DNA of 64,000 bases from Pseudomonadota bacterium (GCA_023388255.1 JAEWGO010000008.1:62001-126000), one strand, 5' to 3'. Counted from the first letter of the stretch, positions 30,725 to 39,284 are shown. The notes: generated by a model not told the origin, from the letters alone. Numbers and translations are program-made.

Positions 30725-30753
30725 TTGCGCAGCTCATCCGACATACGTACATT
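30725..30753 (+). promoter_or_regulatory. candidate lexA2 promoter giving a leaderless transcript
   Basis: -35 TTGCGC (30725-30730), a 17-bp spacer and -10 TACATT (30748-30753). Transcription would start near 30760-30761, at the A of the lexA2 ATG. The -10 lies within the operator palindrome. Confidence 0.5.
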
Positions 30754-30763
30754 TGTACGTATG
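30742..30763. promoter_or_regulatory. LexA2-type operator palindrome over the lexA2 start codon
   Basis: CATACGTACA-TT-TGTACGTATG: perfect 10-bp arms around a 2-bp centre. The right end is the lexA2 ATG (30761-30763) and the left end is an in-frame ATG of the divergent monooxygenase on the other strand. Its position immediately before lexA2-imuA-imuB-dnaE2 makes autoregulation by LexA2 the natural reading; there is no Shine-Dalgarno for lexA2. Confidence 0.85.
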
Positions 30764-31405
30764 GACACACCTCGCCTCACCGCCAACCAGCAGCGCGTGC
30801 TCGACTGTATCGGCGCCTACCTCGAACGCCACCAGCGCGCGCCCACCTTGCGCGAAATCGCGGAAAACCTCGGCCTCAGCAGCCACAGCTCGGCGCAGGA
30901 CTACATCGAGGCGCTGGTGCGCAAAGGTGCGCTGGAACGCCTGCCGCATCATCGCGGCCTGCGCCTTCCGCAACGCTCGCGGGCACCGGCGGCGACCTCG
31001 CTTCCCCTCGTCGGCCGGGTCGCCGCCGGCAGCCCGATCCTTGCCGCCGAAAACATCGAGGCCGAGCATGGCGTCGATCCCGACCTGTTCCGTCCACGCG
31101 CGGATTACCTGCTGCGCGTCGTCGGCTTGAGCATGCGCGACGCCGGCATCCTCGATGGCGATCTGCTCGCCGTGCACCGCAGCGCCACGGCCGAGCATGG
31201 CCGCATCGTTGTCGCGCGCCTCGACGACGAAGTCACGGTCAAGCAACTCGACCACCGCAACGGCCGCGTGCGCCTGCTGCCGGCGAATCCGGATTTCGAG
31301 CCGATCGAGGTCGACCCGCGTCGACACGCGTTCGCCATCGAAGGCCTCTATGTCGGCCTGATCCGTCCCGGCACAGCCGCCGGCACAACCCTTCGAAAAG
31401 GATGA
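30761..31405 (+). CDS. lexA2: LexA2-type SOS repressor of the mutasome cassette
   Basis: A 214-residue LexA family protein. The N-terminal winged helix starts MDTPRLTANQQRVLDCIGAY and has LREIAENLGLSSHSSAQDYI as recognition region. The C-terminal S24 peptidase domain has the Ala89-Gly90 self-cleavage site (RVAAGSP), nucleophile Ser124 (VGLSMRD) and Lys161 (VTVKQL). It is the first gene of an operon with imuA, imuB and dnaE2, the arrangement in which bacteria with two LexA paralogues use LexA2 for the cassette. Its stop overlaps an imuA-frame ATG as ATGA. Confidence 0.93.
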   Translation: MDTPRLTANQQRVLDCIGAYLERHQRAPTLREIAENLGLSSHSSAQDYIEALVRKGALERLPHHRGLRLPQRSRAPAATSLPLVGRVAAGSPILAAENIEAEHGVDPDLFRPRADYLLRVVGLSMRDAGILDGDLLAVHRSATAEHGRIVVARLDDEVTVKQLDHRNGRVRLLPANPDFEPIEVDPRRHAFAIEGLYVGLIRPGTAAGTTLRKG

Positions 31406-31410
31406 TCGCG

Positions 31411-32160
31411 ATGCTCACCTCCGCTCCTGCGCTCGACGAATCCGCCTTCGCTTCCGCCGGCTACATTCCGTCTGGCGCATCCACCACCCGTGCGGCGCAG
31501 GATTGGCGTTCGCGCCCGCTCGCTGCGCCACCGAAGCCACGAGACGAGGCCGCGTTGACGGACGTCCTGCGCCATCCCGGCATCTGGCGCCGCAGTGCGA
31601 CTCCGTCGTTCGTGACCGATGCGCAGCCGACCGGTCTGGCCGAACTCGACGCATTGCTGCCCGGCGCCGGCTGGCCGCGTGGCGCACTCAGTGAAATCCT
31701 GATCGGGCAGGACGGCATCGGCGAATGCAGCCTGGTGCTGCCCGCGCTTGCCGCGCTGACGCAGGCGCGCCGGCGCGTCGCGCTGATCGCGCCGCCCTAC
31801 ATTCCCTACGCCCCGGCGCTGGCGGCAGCCGGCGTCGACCTCGACCAGATCGTGCACATCGATGCCAATGCCGCGGACACGCACTGGACCGCCGAGCAGT
31901 GCCTGCGCGCCGGCTGTTGCGGCGCCGTGCTGAACTGGCTGCCGCAAGCCGATTACCGCCAGTTGCGCCGCTTGCAGCTCGCGGCCGAAACCGGCAGTGC
32001 GATCGGCTTCGTGTTCCGCCCGCTCGGCGCGGCGAGCGAGGCGAGCCCGGCCGCGCTGCGTCTGCGCGTCACAGCTTCGGATGACGGCCCGCAAATCGAA
32101 GTCCTCAAATGCCGCGGTCGCCTCGGCCAGCAGCAGCAAGCGTTCCGGCTGCGCGCCTGA
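31411..32160 (+). CDS. imuA: SOS mutagenesis protein ImuA
   Basis: A 249-residue ImuA (SulA/RecA-like) protein. In the mutasome ImuA interacts with ImuB and DnaE2 for damage-induced mutagenesis. The family block QPTGLAELDALLPGAGWPRG near residue 75 is followed by LSEILIGQDGIGECSLVLPA, the RecA-like core without a canonical Walker A lysine, and FRPLGAASEASPAALRLRV near the end. The ATG at 31411 has AAAAGG 9 bases upstream; an ATG at 31402 overlaps the lexA2 stop but sits directly on the Shine-Dalgarno. imuB starts 16 bases after the stop. Confidence 0.92.
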   Translation: MLTSAPALDESAFASAGYIPSGASTTRAAQDWRSRPLAAPPKPRDEAALTDVLRHPGIWRRSATPSFVTDAQPTGLAELDALLPGAGWPRGALSEILIGQDGIGECSLVLPALAALTQARRRVALIAPPYIPYAPALAAAGVDLDQIVHIDANAADTHWTAEQCLRAGCCGAVLNWLPQADYRQLRRLQLAAETGSAIGFVFRPLGAASEASPAALRLRVTASDDGPQIEVLKCRGRLGQQQQAFRLRA

Positions 32161-32176
32161 GCGCCACGGAGCATGT

Positions 32177-33661
32177 GTGCTGTGGGCCTGTCTCCGCTTT
32201 CCGCAGCTGGCGCTGGACGCAGTCCGCGTCGATGCGGATGCACGTACCCGCAGCTTGCCGTTCGCGGTCGTCGACGGCCCGCTGCAGCGCCGGCAGATCA
32301 CCTTTGCGAACGCAGCCGCCTGCGCAGCCGGCGTGCACAGCGGCCAGCCGCTGGCGACCGCGCGGATGTTGTGTCCGCGTCTTGCCAGCGCGCCGCGCGA
32401 ACCCGAGGCGGAACGTCAGGCGCTCGAATCGCTGGCCGGCTGGGCGTATCGCTTCAGCGCCGACATCGCCGTCGTCGCGCCTGACACGATCTTCATCGAA
32501 GTCGGCGCCAGCCTCGCCCTGTTCGATGGCTGGCCGGCATTGCAGCGGCGCCTGCGCGCGGAACTCGACCGCTTCGGCTTCGCCTACTCGCTCGCCGCGG
32601 CACCCACGGCGAGCGGCGCCCACGTGCTCGCCACGCATGCGGACGGCATCGCGGTTGCTGCTCCAGCAGCGTTGGAAGCGGCGCTCGGCTCAGTGCCGCT
32701 CAATGCCAGCAGCTTCGACGCGCGCACCATCGTCGCGTTGCAAGGCATGGGTCTGCGCAACCTGCGCGACCTGTTCCGCCTGCCGCGTGCAGAGCTCGCG
32801 CGACGCATCGGCGCGAAGGCACTCGACGCGCTCGATCGCATGCGCGGTGCTGCCGCCGAAACTCTGCCGCGCTGGCATCCACCGGAACGCTTCGAGCGGC
32901 GTATCGAATTCTCGTTCGGCATCGAATCGCACAGCGCACTCGCGTTCCCGCTGCAACGCCTGATCCGCGAGTTCGCATTGTTCCTGGTCGCACGCGATGG
33001 AGGCGCGCAGCGCTTCACGCTCATCCTCGGCCATGAACGCGGCGCCAGCACGCGCATCGAGGTCGGCCTGCTTGCACCGCAGCGCGATGCGGCATCCCTG
33101 CTCGAACTCGCTCGCGCGCGCCTCGAACGCGTCGACCTCGTCGCTCCGGCGCATGCGCTGAGCCTGCTCGCGGACGACCTGCCACCACTGGCTCCGTTGC
33201 ATCGCGACCTGTTCGACGAGCATCGCCGCGAACAGCTCGATTGGCCGGCGCTGGCCGAACGCCTGCGCGCGCGCCTCGGCGATACCTCGCTGCGCGGCCT
33301 CGCCTGCGTCGCCGATCATCGACCGGGGCGTGCCTGGCGCTTCGTGGCACCCCCCGGCAACGCTGCCGGCGTGGCTCCGCGCCAACCAGCAGCGAAAAGA
33401 AATGCCGCGACGAAAACCACGTCGGACTCGATCGCAGCATCCGCGATGCGACCGTTCTGGTTGTTGCTCGATCCGATCGCACTGCGTTCCACACCGGCGC
33501 GCATCGTCGCCGGACCCGAACGCATCGAAAACGGCTGGTGGGACGGACATGATTACCGGCGCGATTACTACATCGTCGAAACGCGGCTCGGCCAGCGCGC
33601 CTGGGCCTATGTCGAAGCCGGCACGCTGGCGAACTGGACCTTGCATGGCTGGTTCGCATGA
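32177..33661 (+). CDS. imuB: Y-family polymerase-like protein ImuB
   Basis: A 494-residue ImuB, a Y-family polymerase fold without catalytic activity that acts as adaptor to the beta clamp. The N-terminal VLWACLRFPQLALDAV lacks the first metal-binding aspartate of active polymerases, and the position of the catalytic SIDEA-type motif reads FIEVGASLALFDGW. A helix-hairpin-helix region, MGLRNLRDLFRLPRAELARR, follows near residue 195, then the little-finger domain and a C-terminal WWDGHDYRRDYYIVE block. The start is GTG at 32177 with GGAG 5 bases upstream; no in-frame ATG fits. The stop overlaps the dnaE2 ATG (ATGA). Confidence 0.93.
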   Translation: MLWACLRFPQLALDAVRVDADARTRSLPFAVVDGPLQRRQITFANAAACAAGVHSGQPLATARMLCPRLASAPREPEAERQALESLAGWAYRFSADIAVVAPDTIFIEVGASLALFDGWPALQRRLRAELDRFGFAYSLAAAPTASGAHVLATHADGIAVAAPAALEAALGSVPLNASSFDARTIVALQGMGLRNLRDLFRLPRAELARRIGAKALDALDRMRGAAAETLPRWHPPERFERRIEFSFGIESHSALAFPLQRLIREFALFLVARDGGAQRFTLILGHERGASTRIEVGLLAPQRDAASLLELARARLERVDLVAPAHALSLLADDLPPLAPLHRDLFDEHRREQLDWPALAERLRARLGDTSLRGLACVADHRPGRAWRFVAPPGNAAGVAPRQPAAKRNAATKTTSDSIAASAMRPFWLLLDPIALRSTPARIVAGPERIENGWWDGHDYRRDYYIVETRLGQRAWAYVEAGTLANWTLHGWFA

Positions 33662-36600
33662 ATTCCGTCCCGCCACCGAAGCGTCGACGCCTGCGCGCCC
33701 CGATCGAACCCGGCATCGCCAACGAGAGCGATCACGATCCGCGCAGCGGCGTGCACAAGCTGCTGCGACGCGAAGCGTCCGCAGGAGCCGGGAACCATGC
33801 ACGCGAAAGCCGGGACGACAACCGCACCGCGCCCGTCGCGGGCACGAGGCTCTCGAAACCTCGCCCGTCCACGAAGGAGAGGGCCTACGCCGAACTGCAC
33901 TGCTTGTCGAACTTCTCGTTCCAGCGCGGCGCATCGAGCGCACCCGAATTGTTCGAGCGAGCCAAGAAACTCGGCTATGCCGCACTCGCGATCACCGACG
34001 AATGCTCGCTGGCCGGCATCGTGCGCGCACTCGAAGCATCCGACGACACCGGCGTCGGACTGATCGTCGGCACCGAAGTCCAGCTGGCCGACGGCCCGAA
34101 GCTCGTCCTGCTCGTGCGCAGCCAGGACGGCTATACGGCCATCTGCAAGCTGATCACCACCGGCCGACGACGCAGCGCGAAAGGCGAATACCAACTCGCC
34201 CGTACGGATGCCGAACAGCTGGGTGAAGGCGTGCTCGTGCTGTGGCCCGCGCAAGCACACGCGAAAGCCACCAACCCGCCGCCCGACGACGAAACAGCAG
34301 CATGGCTCGTGCGGCATTTCGGCGACCGCGCGTGGATCGCCGTCGAACTCCATCGCGGTCCGGACGATGCCGCGCAGCTCGCGCGATTGCGTTCGCTCGG
34401 CGCGCGCCACGGCCTGCCGCTGGTGGCGAGCGGCGACGTGCACATGCACGTGCGCAGGCGACGCGCATTGCAGGACGTGATAACCGCGATCCGGCTCGGC
34501 TGCACGGTCGCCGAAGCCGGCGCCGCGTTGTTCCCGAACGGTGAACACCATCTGCGCCGCATCGATGACCTGCACGCGCTGTATCCACCCGAGCTGATCG
34601 AGGAAGGACTGCGCATCGCCTCGATGTGCGATTTCGACCTGCACAAGCTCAACTACTTCTATCCGAAGGAACTCGTCCCGCACAACCTGAGCGCCATCGA
34701 CCATCTGCGCGAGTTGACCCGGGCTGGCGCTGCCACGCGTTGGCCCGATGGCGTTCCCGCCGAAGTACATGCGCAGATCGAACGGGAACTCGCGCTGATC
34801 GCCGAACTGGGATACGAACATTTCTTCCTCACCGTCGAGGACATCGTGCGCTGGGCACGCGCGCAGCAACCGCCGATCCTGTGCCAGGGACGCGGTTCGT
34901 CCGCGAACTCGGCGGTTTGCTATTGCCTCGGCATCACCACGGTGAATCCTGCCAACGGCAACCTGCTGTTCGAGCGCTTCCTCTCGAAGGAGCGCGACGA
35001 ACCACCCGACATCGACGTCGACTTCGAGCACGAACGCCGCGAGGAAGTCATCCAGTACGTGTTCGCGAAATATGGCCGCGAACGCGCCGCGCTCGCCGCC
35101 ACGGTCATCAGCTATCGCGGCAAGAGTTCGGTGCGCGACGTCGGTCGTGCGCTCGGCATCCCGGACGACCAGCTCGACCAACTCGGCAGCATGTTCTCGC
35201 GCGTGCGCCGTGACCAGCTGCTTGGCGACTGGCTGCGCGAACGCGGCTTCGACCCGCACAGCCGCGTGCTGCACCGCTTGTTCAAGCTCGCGGGCGAGTT
35301 GCGCGGCTTTCCGCGCCATCTGTCGCAGCACGTCGGCGGCTTCGTGATCTCGGAGCATCCGCTGCACCATCTCGTGCCGGTCGAGAACGCGGCAATGCCG
35401 GAACGCACGATCATCCAGTGGGACAAGGACGACCTCGAAACGATGAAACTGCTCAAGGTCGACGTGCTCGCGCTCGGCATGCTCACCTGCCTGCGCAAAT
35501 GCCTCGACCTGCTGCACGAACACGGCCTGTGGCAGCACGCATACGGCGGCGCGCGGCCTTCCCTGCACGACATTCCGCAGACCAACGACAAGGCCGTCTA
35601 CGACATGATCTGCCGCGCCGACACGGTCGGCGTTTTCCAGATCGAATCGCGCGCGCAGATGTCGATGCTGCCGCGCCTCAAGCCGCGCAATTTCTACGAC
35701 CTCGTCATCCAGATCGCGATCGTCCGGCCCGGGCCGATCCAGGGCAACATGGTTCATCCCTACCTGCGCCGCCGCAAGGGACTGGAACCGATCGACTACC
35801 CGCAATCGCGATCCGAGCGCGAATCGGGCACGACCGACTCGCGCGTGCGCGGCGTGCTCGAACGCACGCTCGGCGTGCCGATCTTCCAGGAACAGGTGAT
35901 GAAGCTGATCCAGGTCGTCGCCGGCTTCACGCCCGGCGAAGCCGACCAGCTGCGCCGCGCGATGGCCGCATGGAAACGTCGCGGCGGCCTCGAACCGTTC
36001 CGCGACAAGATCCAGGCCGGGATGCGCGCTAACGGCTATACCGACGACTACTTCGAACGCATCTTCGAGCAGATCAAGGGCTTCGGCGAATACGGCTTTC
36101 CCGAATCGCACTCGGCCAGCTTCGCCGTACTGGCATGGGCCTCGTCGTGGCTCAAGCATCATCACCCCGCCGCGTTCACCTGCGCGCTGCTGAACTCGCA
36201 ACCGATGGGTTTCTACCAGCCATCGCAACTGATCCAGGATGCGCGGCGCAATCGTGTGGGCGTGCTGCCAGCGGACGTCGGTGTCAGCGATTGGGATTGC
36301 ACGCTGGAACGAATCGAGCCGTCGACGCGAACGTCCGCGCTCGAAGCGGAGCCGATGGCACTGCGCCTCGGCCTGCGTCAGGTCCGCGGATTGTCTGAAG
36401 AACTCGCCACGCGCATCGTCGCGGCGCGGCGCGATGCGCCATTCCGTGATGTCGCCGACCTCACTCGTCGCGCGCGCGTCAATGCGGCCGGACGCGCGCG
36501 CCTCGCCGATGCGGGCGCGTTGCGGAGCCTCAGCGGCGATCGTTATCGCGCACGCTGGGAAAGCGCCGGTGCGGAACTGCCACTGCCGGTGCTCGAACAC

Positions 36601-37062
36601 GCGGCGATCATCGAGGCATCGGTCGAACTGCGAAAACCGTCGTTGCGCGAGGACGTGATGACCGACTACGCAACGCTCGGCCTGTCGCTGACGCAACATC
36701 CGCTGTCGCTGGTGCGCGCGGAACTCGCGCGCCGCCGCGTATCCACCGCACGCACCACCACTGATGCCGCCAACCGCGGCAGGCCGATGCGCTGCGCCGG
36801 TCTCGTTACCGTACGCCAGCATCCGGGCACCGCGAAAGGCGTCACCTTCGTCACCCTCGAGGACGAAACCGGCCAGGTCAATGTCGTCGTCTGGCGCGCG
36901 CTCGCGCAGAAACAGCATCGCGTGCTGCTCGAATCCACCGTGCTGGCGGTCGATGGCGTGCTCGAAGCCAGCGACGGCGTATATCACCTCATCGCGAAAC
37001 GGCTGCACGATTTCAGCGCGTTGTTGCCGGAGCTTGCGTTCGCGTCGCGGGATTTTCATTGA
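33658..37062 (+). CDS. dnaE2: error-prone DNA polymerase DnaE2 (ImuC)
   Basis: A 1134-residue C-family polymerase, the catalytic part of the SOS mutasome. The PHP domain begins YAELHCLSNFSFQRGASSA; the palm has PDIDVDFEHERREE near residue 449 with two of the catalytic aspartates; the fingers include RPGPIQGNMVHPYLRRRKG; an OB domain ends the protein (LVTVRQHPGTAKGVTFVTLE). The ATG overlaps the imuB stop. About 75 residues precede the PHP domain, rich in Arg/Ser/Pro; most DnaE2 proteins start close to YAELHC, so this is an unusual extension. No in-frame ATG lies between, so it is probably translated. Confidence 0.95.
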   Translation: MNSVPPPKRRRLRAPIEPGIANESDHDPRSGVHKLLRREASAGAGNHARESRDDNRTAPVAGTRLSKPRPSTKERAYAELHCLSNFSFQRGASSAPELFERAKKLGYAALAITDECSLAGIVRALEASDDTGVGLIVGTEVQLADGPKLVLLVRSQDGYTAICKLITTGRRRSAKGEYQLARTDAEQLGEGVLVLWPAQAHAKATNPPPDDETAAWLVRHFGDRAWIAVELHRGPDDAAQLARLRSLGARHGLPLVASGDVHMHVRRRRALQDVITAIRLGCTVAEAGAALFPNGEHHLRRIDDLHALYPPELIEEGLRIASMCDFDLHKLNYFYPKELVPHNLSAIDHLRELTRAGAATRWPDGVPAEVHAQIERELALIAELGYEHFFLTVEDIVRWARAQQPPILCQGRGSSANSAVCYCLGITTVNPANGNLLFERFLSKERDEPPDIDVDFEHERREEVIQYVFAKYGRERAALAATVISYRGKSSVRDVGRALGIPDDQLDQLGSMFSRVRRDQLLGDWLRERGFDPHSRVLHRLFKLAGELRGFPRHLSQHVGGFVISEHPLHHLVPVENAAMPERTIIQWDKDDLETMKLLKVDVLALGMLTCLRKCLDLLHEHGLWQHAYGGARPSLHDIPQTNDKAVYDMICRADTVGVFQIESRAQMSMLPRLKPRNFYDLVIQIAIVRPGPIQGNMVHPYLRRRKGLEPIDYPQSRSERESGTTDSRVRGVLERTLGVPIFQEQVMKLIQVVAGFTPGEADQLRRAMAAWKRRGGLEPFRDKIQAGMRANGYTDDYFERIFEQIKGFGEYGFPESHSASFAVLAWASSWLKHHHPAAFTCALLNSQPMGFYQPSQLIQDARRNRVGVLPADVGVSDWDCTLERIEPSTRTSALEAEPMALRLGLRQVRGLSEELATRIVAARRDAPFRDVADLTRRARVNAAGRARLADAGALRSLSGDRYRARWESAGAELPLPVLEHAAIIEASVELRKPSLREDVMTDYATLGLSLTQHPLSLVRAELARRRVSTARTTTDAANRGRPMRCAGLVTVRQHPGTAKGVTFVTLEDETGQVNVVVWRALAQKQHRVLLESTVLAVDGVLEASDGVYHLIAKRLHDFSALLPELAFASRDFH

Positions 37063-37089
37063 GTGCGAGACGCAAGACGCCTACCAGCT

Positions 37090-37168
37090 CGTCATTCCGG
37101 CGCAGGCCGCGGCCCATCGTGCTCTTGTCCACAAGCAAAAAAGGACCCCGGCCTGCGCCGGGATGACG
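37090..37168. repeat. REPIN-like inverted pair, copy 2
   Basis: The left arm CGTCATTCCGGCGCAGGCCG and the reverse complement CCCCGGCCTGCGCCGGGATGACG at 37146-37168 enclose about 35 bases. It occupies most of the dnaE2-trmO gap. Confidence 0.85.
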
Positions 37169-37247
37169 ATACCGAAACCTCCATGTCTCTCACCTCTCCG
37201 TCGGCGCGCGGCTTCCGGCGTGACGGCCACCGCGCTTACCATGCCGA

Positions 37248-37766
37248 ATGACCGACTCCTCGCCGCTGATGTTCGAACCGATTGCCTACGTCCGTTCCCC
37301 CTATGCCAGACGGATCGACGCACCACATCAGTCGACCGTCATCGAAGGCACCGAGAGCGGGAGCATGGCCGAGGCAGTCATCGAGTTCGTGCCGGCCGTT
37401 CCGGCAGCGGCATTCCGCGATCTGGCCGGCTTCGAGCGCATCTGGCTGATCTTCGTCTTCGACCGCAGCGACGGCTGGAAGGCTCTGGTGCGGCCGCCGC
37501 GCGGCGGCGGCAAGCGCGGCGTGCTGGCGACGCGCTCGCCACACCGCCCCAATGCCATCGGTCTGTCGGCAGTCGAACTGGTGGCCGTGGACGAATCGTC
37601 GCTGCGCGTACGCGGCATCGATCTGCTCGATGCGACGCCGATCCTCGACATCAAACCATATGTTCCCTACGCCGACGCATTCCCCGCATCGCGCGCAGGC
37701 TGGATCGACGAGATCGATGCGCGCCAGGGCACGCATTCCGCGCCGGGGCCACGCAAACCACGCTGA
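37248..37766 (+). CDS. trmO: tRNA (N6-threonylcarbamoyladenosine(37)-N6)-methyltransferase TrmO
   Basis: A 172-residue TrmO/TsaA (UPF0066) protein, a SAM-dependent methyltransferase that forms m6t6A at position 37 of tRNA-Thr. The family signatures are FEPIAYVRSPY near the start, FERIWLIFVFDRSDGWK, and RGVLATRSPHRPNAIGLSAV near residue 100, then GIDLLDATPILDIKPYVPYAD. The Escherichia coli protein is longer by a C-terminal domain that is missing here; short forms are common. A second in-frame ATG lies seven codons in. Confidence 0.9.
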   Translation: MTDSSPLMFEPIAYVRSPYARRIDAPHQSTVIEGTESGSMAEAVIEFVPAVPAAAFRDLAGFERIWLIFVFDRSDGWKALVRPPRGGGKRGVLATRSPHRPNAIGLSAVELVAVDESSLRVRGIDLLDATPILDIKPYVPYADAFPASRAGWIDEIDARQGTHSAPGPRKPR

Positions 37767-37902
37767 GAGCGGACATGCACACGCCTATCGAATGCCACTG
37801 CACGCCGGATGCGGCAGCGCGAAGTTTGCCGACGCAAGGTACGATCGCCGATCACAGTCCGACTCGACCGCGCAGTCGGACAGCGCTACCAGCCGGACCG
37901 AC

Positions 37903-38373
37903 ATGATCAACAACGACGTATTGCGCAGCATCCGCTACATGCTCGACCTCAGCGACGCCCGCGTGGTCGAGATCATCCATCTGGCAGACCCTTCCTTGGC
38001 GACCGACAAGGACGCCATCCACGACTTCCTGCGCAAAGAGGGCGAGGAAGGCCATGTCGAATGTCCGGACGCGGTGCTCGCGCATTTCCTGGATGGATTG
38101 GTCGTGTATCTGCGCGGACGCGACGAAACGCGCCCTGCGCGCGCGATCGAGAAACGCGTCAACAACAACCTGGTGCTGAAGAAGCTGCGCGTCGCGTTCG
38201 AACTCAAGGACGTCGACATGCACCAGGCATTCGCCGAAGCGGGTTTCCCGGTGTCGAAGCCCGAACTGTCCGCATTGTTCCGCCAGCACGGCCACAAGAA
38301 CTACCGCGCCTGCGGCGACCAGATGCTGCGCAATTTCCTCAAAGGCCTGACGCGCCGGGTGCGCAGCCCGTGA
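37903..38373 (+). CDS. DUF1456 (YehS-like) protein
   Basis: A 156-residue protein made of two DUF1456 repeats, the same length as Escherichia coli YehS. The first repeat is MINNDVLRSIRYMLDLSDAR, and the second is NNNLVLKKLRVAFELKDVDM. The function is unknown; the repeats look like small helical binding modules. The ATG at 37903 fits the family start. It follows trmO by 136 bases. Confidence 0.9.
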   Translation: MINNDVLRSIRYMLDLSDARVVEIIHLADPSLATDKDAIHDFLRKEGEEGHVECPDAVLAHFLDGLVVYLRGRDETRPARAIEKRVNNNLVLKKLRVAFELKDVDMHQAFAEAGFPVSKPELSALFRQHGHKNYRACGDQMLRNFLKGLTRRVRSP

Positions 38374-38738
38374 GCGGAACAGGACGCTGCACACGAACGA
38401 TGGATACGGCGCACGCGAATCCCCGCTAGATCGCACGGGCGCTGGCGTCTGGCGGCGATTGGATTGAACCGGATGTGCCGCGAGCCGTCGCCCCGACGCA
38501 CAGACGCAGAACGCGCGCGGCACGACAGGCTGCGAAACCCGCCCACCAACGCAATCAACGCTCCGCGCTAGGGCAACGCTGATCAAGTTGTCTTCGCCGT
38601 CATTCCGGCGAAAGCCGGAATCCATTTTGCTTTTGGAAACATCGCGCTGGAATCAAGATGGATCCCGGCCTTCGCCGGGATGACGACTTGTTCAGCGTTG
38701 CCCTAGAATCCCCGATCGATCCATCCGGTATGCACTCC
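38374..38738. other. 365-bp gap holding the MITE-like element
   Basis: No gene is seen. The main content is the 139-bp element at 38568-38706. The 190 bases before it show nothing recognisable. Confidence 0.6.
38568..38706. repeat. 139-bp MITE-like element with CTAG ends, containing REPIN-like copy 3
   Basis: The outer ends are CTAGGGCAACGCTGATCAAG (from 38568) and its near-perfect reverse complement ending GTTGCCCTAG at 38706. Internal to these is a REPIN pair: CGTCATTCCGGCGAAAGCCGG from 38598 and CCCGGCCTTCGCCGGGATGACG ending at 38685 or nearby. The inverted repeats together are about 50 bases long with one 6-base indel. No coding capacity. Confidence 0.85.
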
Positions 38739-39284
38739 ATGCGCAATCCGCTGCAGGACCAACTGCTCAAGGCAGGTCTGGTCAAGAAATCCAAGGTGGC
38801 CGAGGTCGCCCGCGAACAGAACCGTCAGCGTCACGGCAAGGGACCGGCACCGGCAAGCATCGAGCAGGTGCATGTACAGCAGGCGCAAGCGGAACGTGCC
38901 GCGCGCGACCGTGCACTCGCGGCCGAACGCAATGCGCAGACGCGCATCGCCGAACAGCGTGCGCAAATCCGGCAGATCGTCGAGACGCACAAGGTCCGGC
39001 GTGAAGGCGAGATCGACTATCGCTTCACTGATGGCGACCGCATCAGGAACGTGCTGGTCAACGCATCGCTGCGCGCTCAGCTGGCGAGTGGCGCACTCGT
39101 GATCGCGCGCCATGAACCGGGCTACGAATTGTTGCCGCGTGCGGCAGCCGACAAGGTGCGAGCGCGCGATCCGGCGGCCATCGTGCTCGACCATGGACGT
39201 GCAGCGAGCCCTTCCGCCGCGGACGCGGACGCGGACGACGAGCACTACCGGAAATTCCAGGTGCCGGACGACCTGATCTGGTAA
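38739..39284 (+). CDS. DUF2058 (YaiL-like) protein
   Basis: A 181-residue DUF2058 protein related to Escherichia coli YaiL, described as a nucleoprotein or polynucleotide-associated enzyme but not well characterised. It starts MRNPLQDQLLKAGLVKKSK, has a long charged coiled-coil-like segment (residues ~25-85, rich in Arg/Gln/Ala), then DYRFTDGDRIRNVLVNASLR and ends KFQVPDDLIW, matching the family tail. An ATG at 38730 is an alternative start. The gene begins 32 bases after the MITE-like element. Confidence 0.9.
   Translation: MRNPLQDQLLKAGLVKKSKVAEVAREQNRQRHGKGPAPASIEQVHVQQAQAERAARDRALAAERNAQTRIAEQRAQIRQIVETHKVRREGEIDYRFTDGDRIRNVLVNASLRAQLASGALVIARHEPGYELLPRAAADKVRARDPAAIVLDHGRAASPSAADADADDEHYRKFQVPDDLIW

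Noticed and set aside
33607..37059. A 1150-codon open frame antisense to dnaE2, and similar very long antisense frames over ileS, uvrA and the permeases.
   Set aside because: They mirror the codon bias of real high-GC genes on the other strand, lack family motifs and are rich in Arg, Ala and His. The sense frames are clearly genuine.
38658..38738. Extended start of the DUF2058 protein inside the MITE-like element.
   Set aside because: The added residues (GLRRDDD and on) are repeat-encoded and absent from the family; the ATG at 38739 matches the YaiL-type start.
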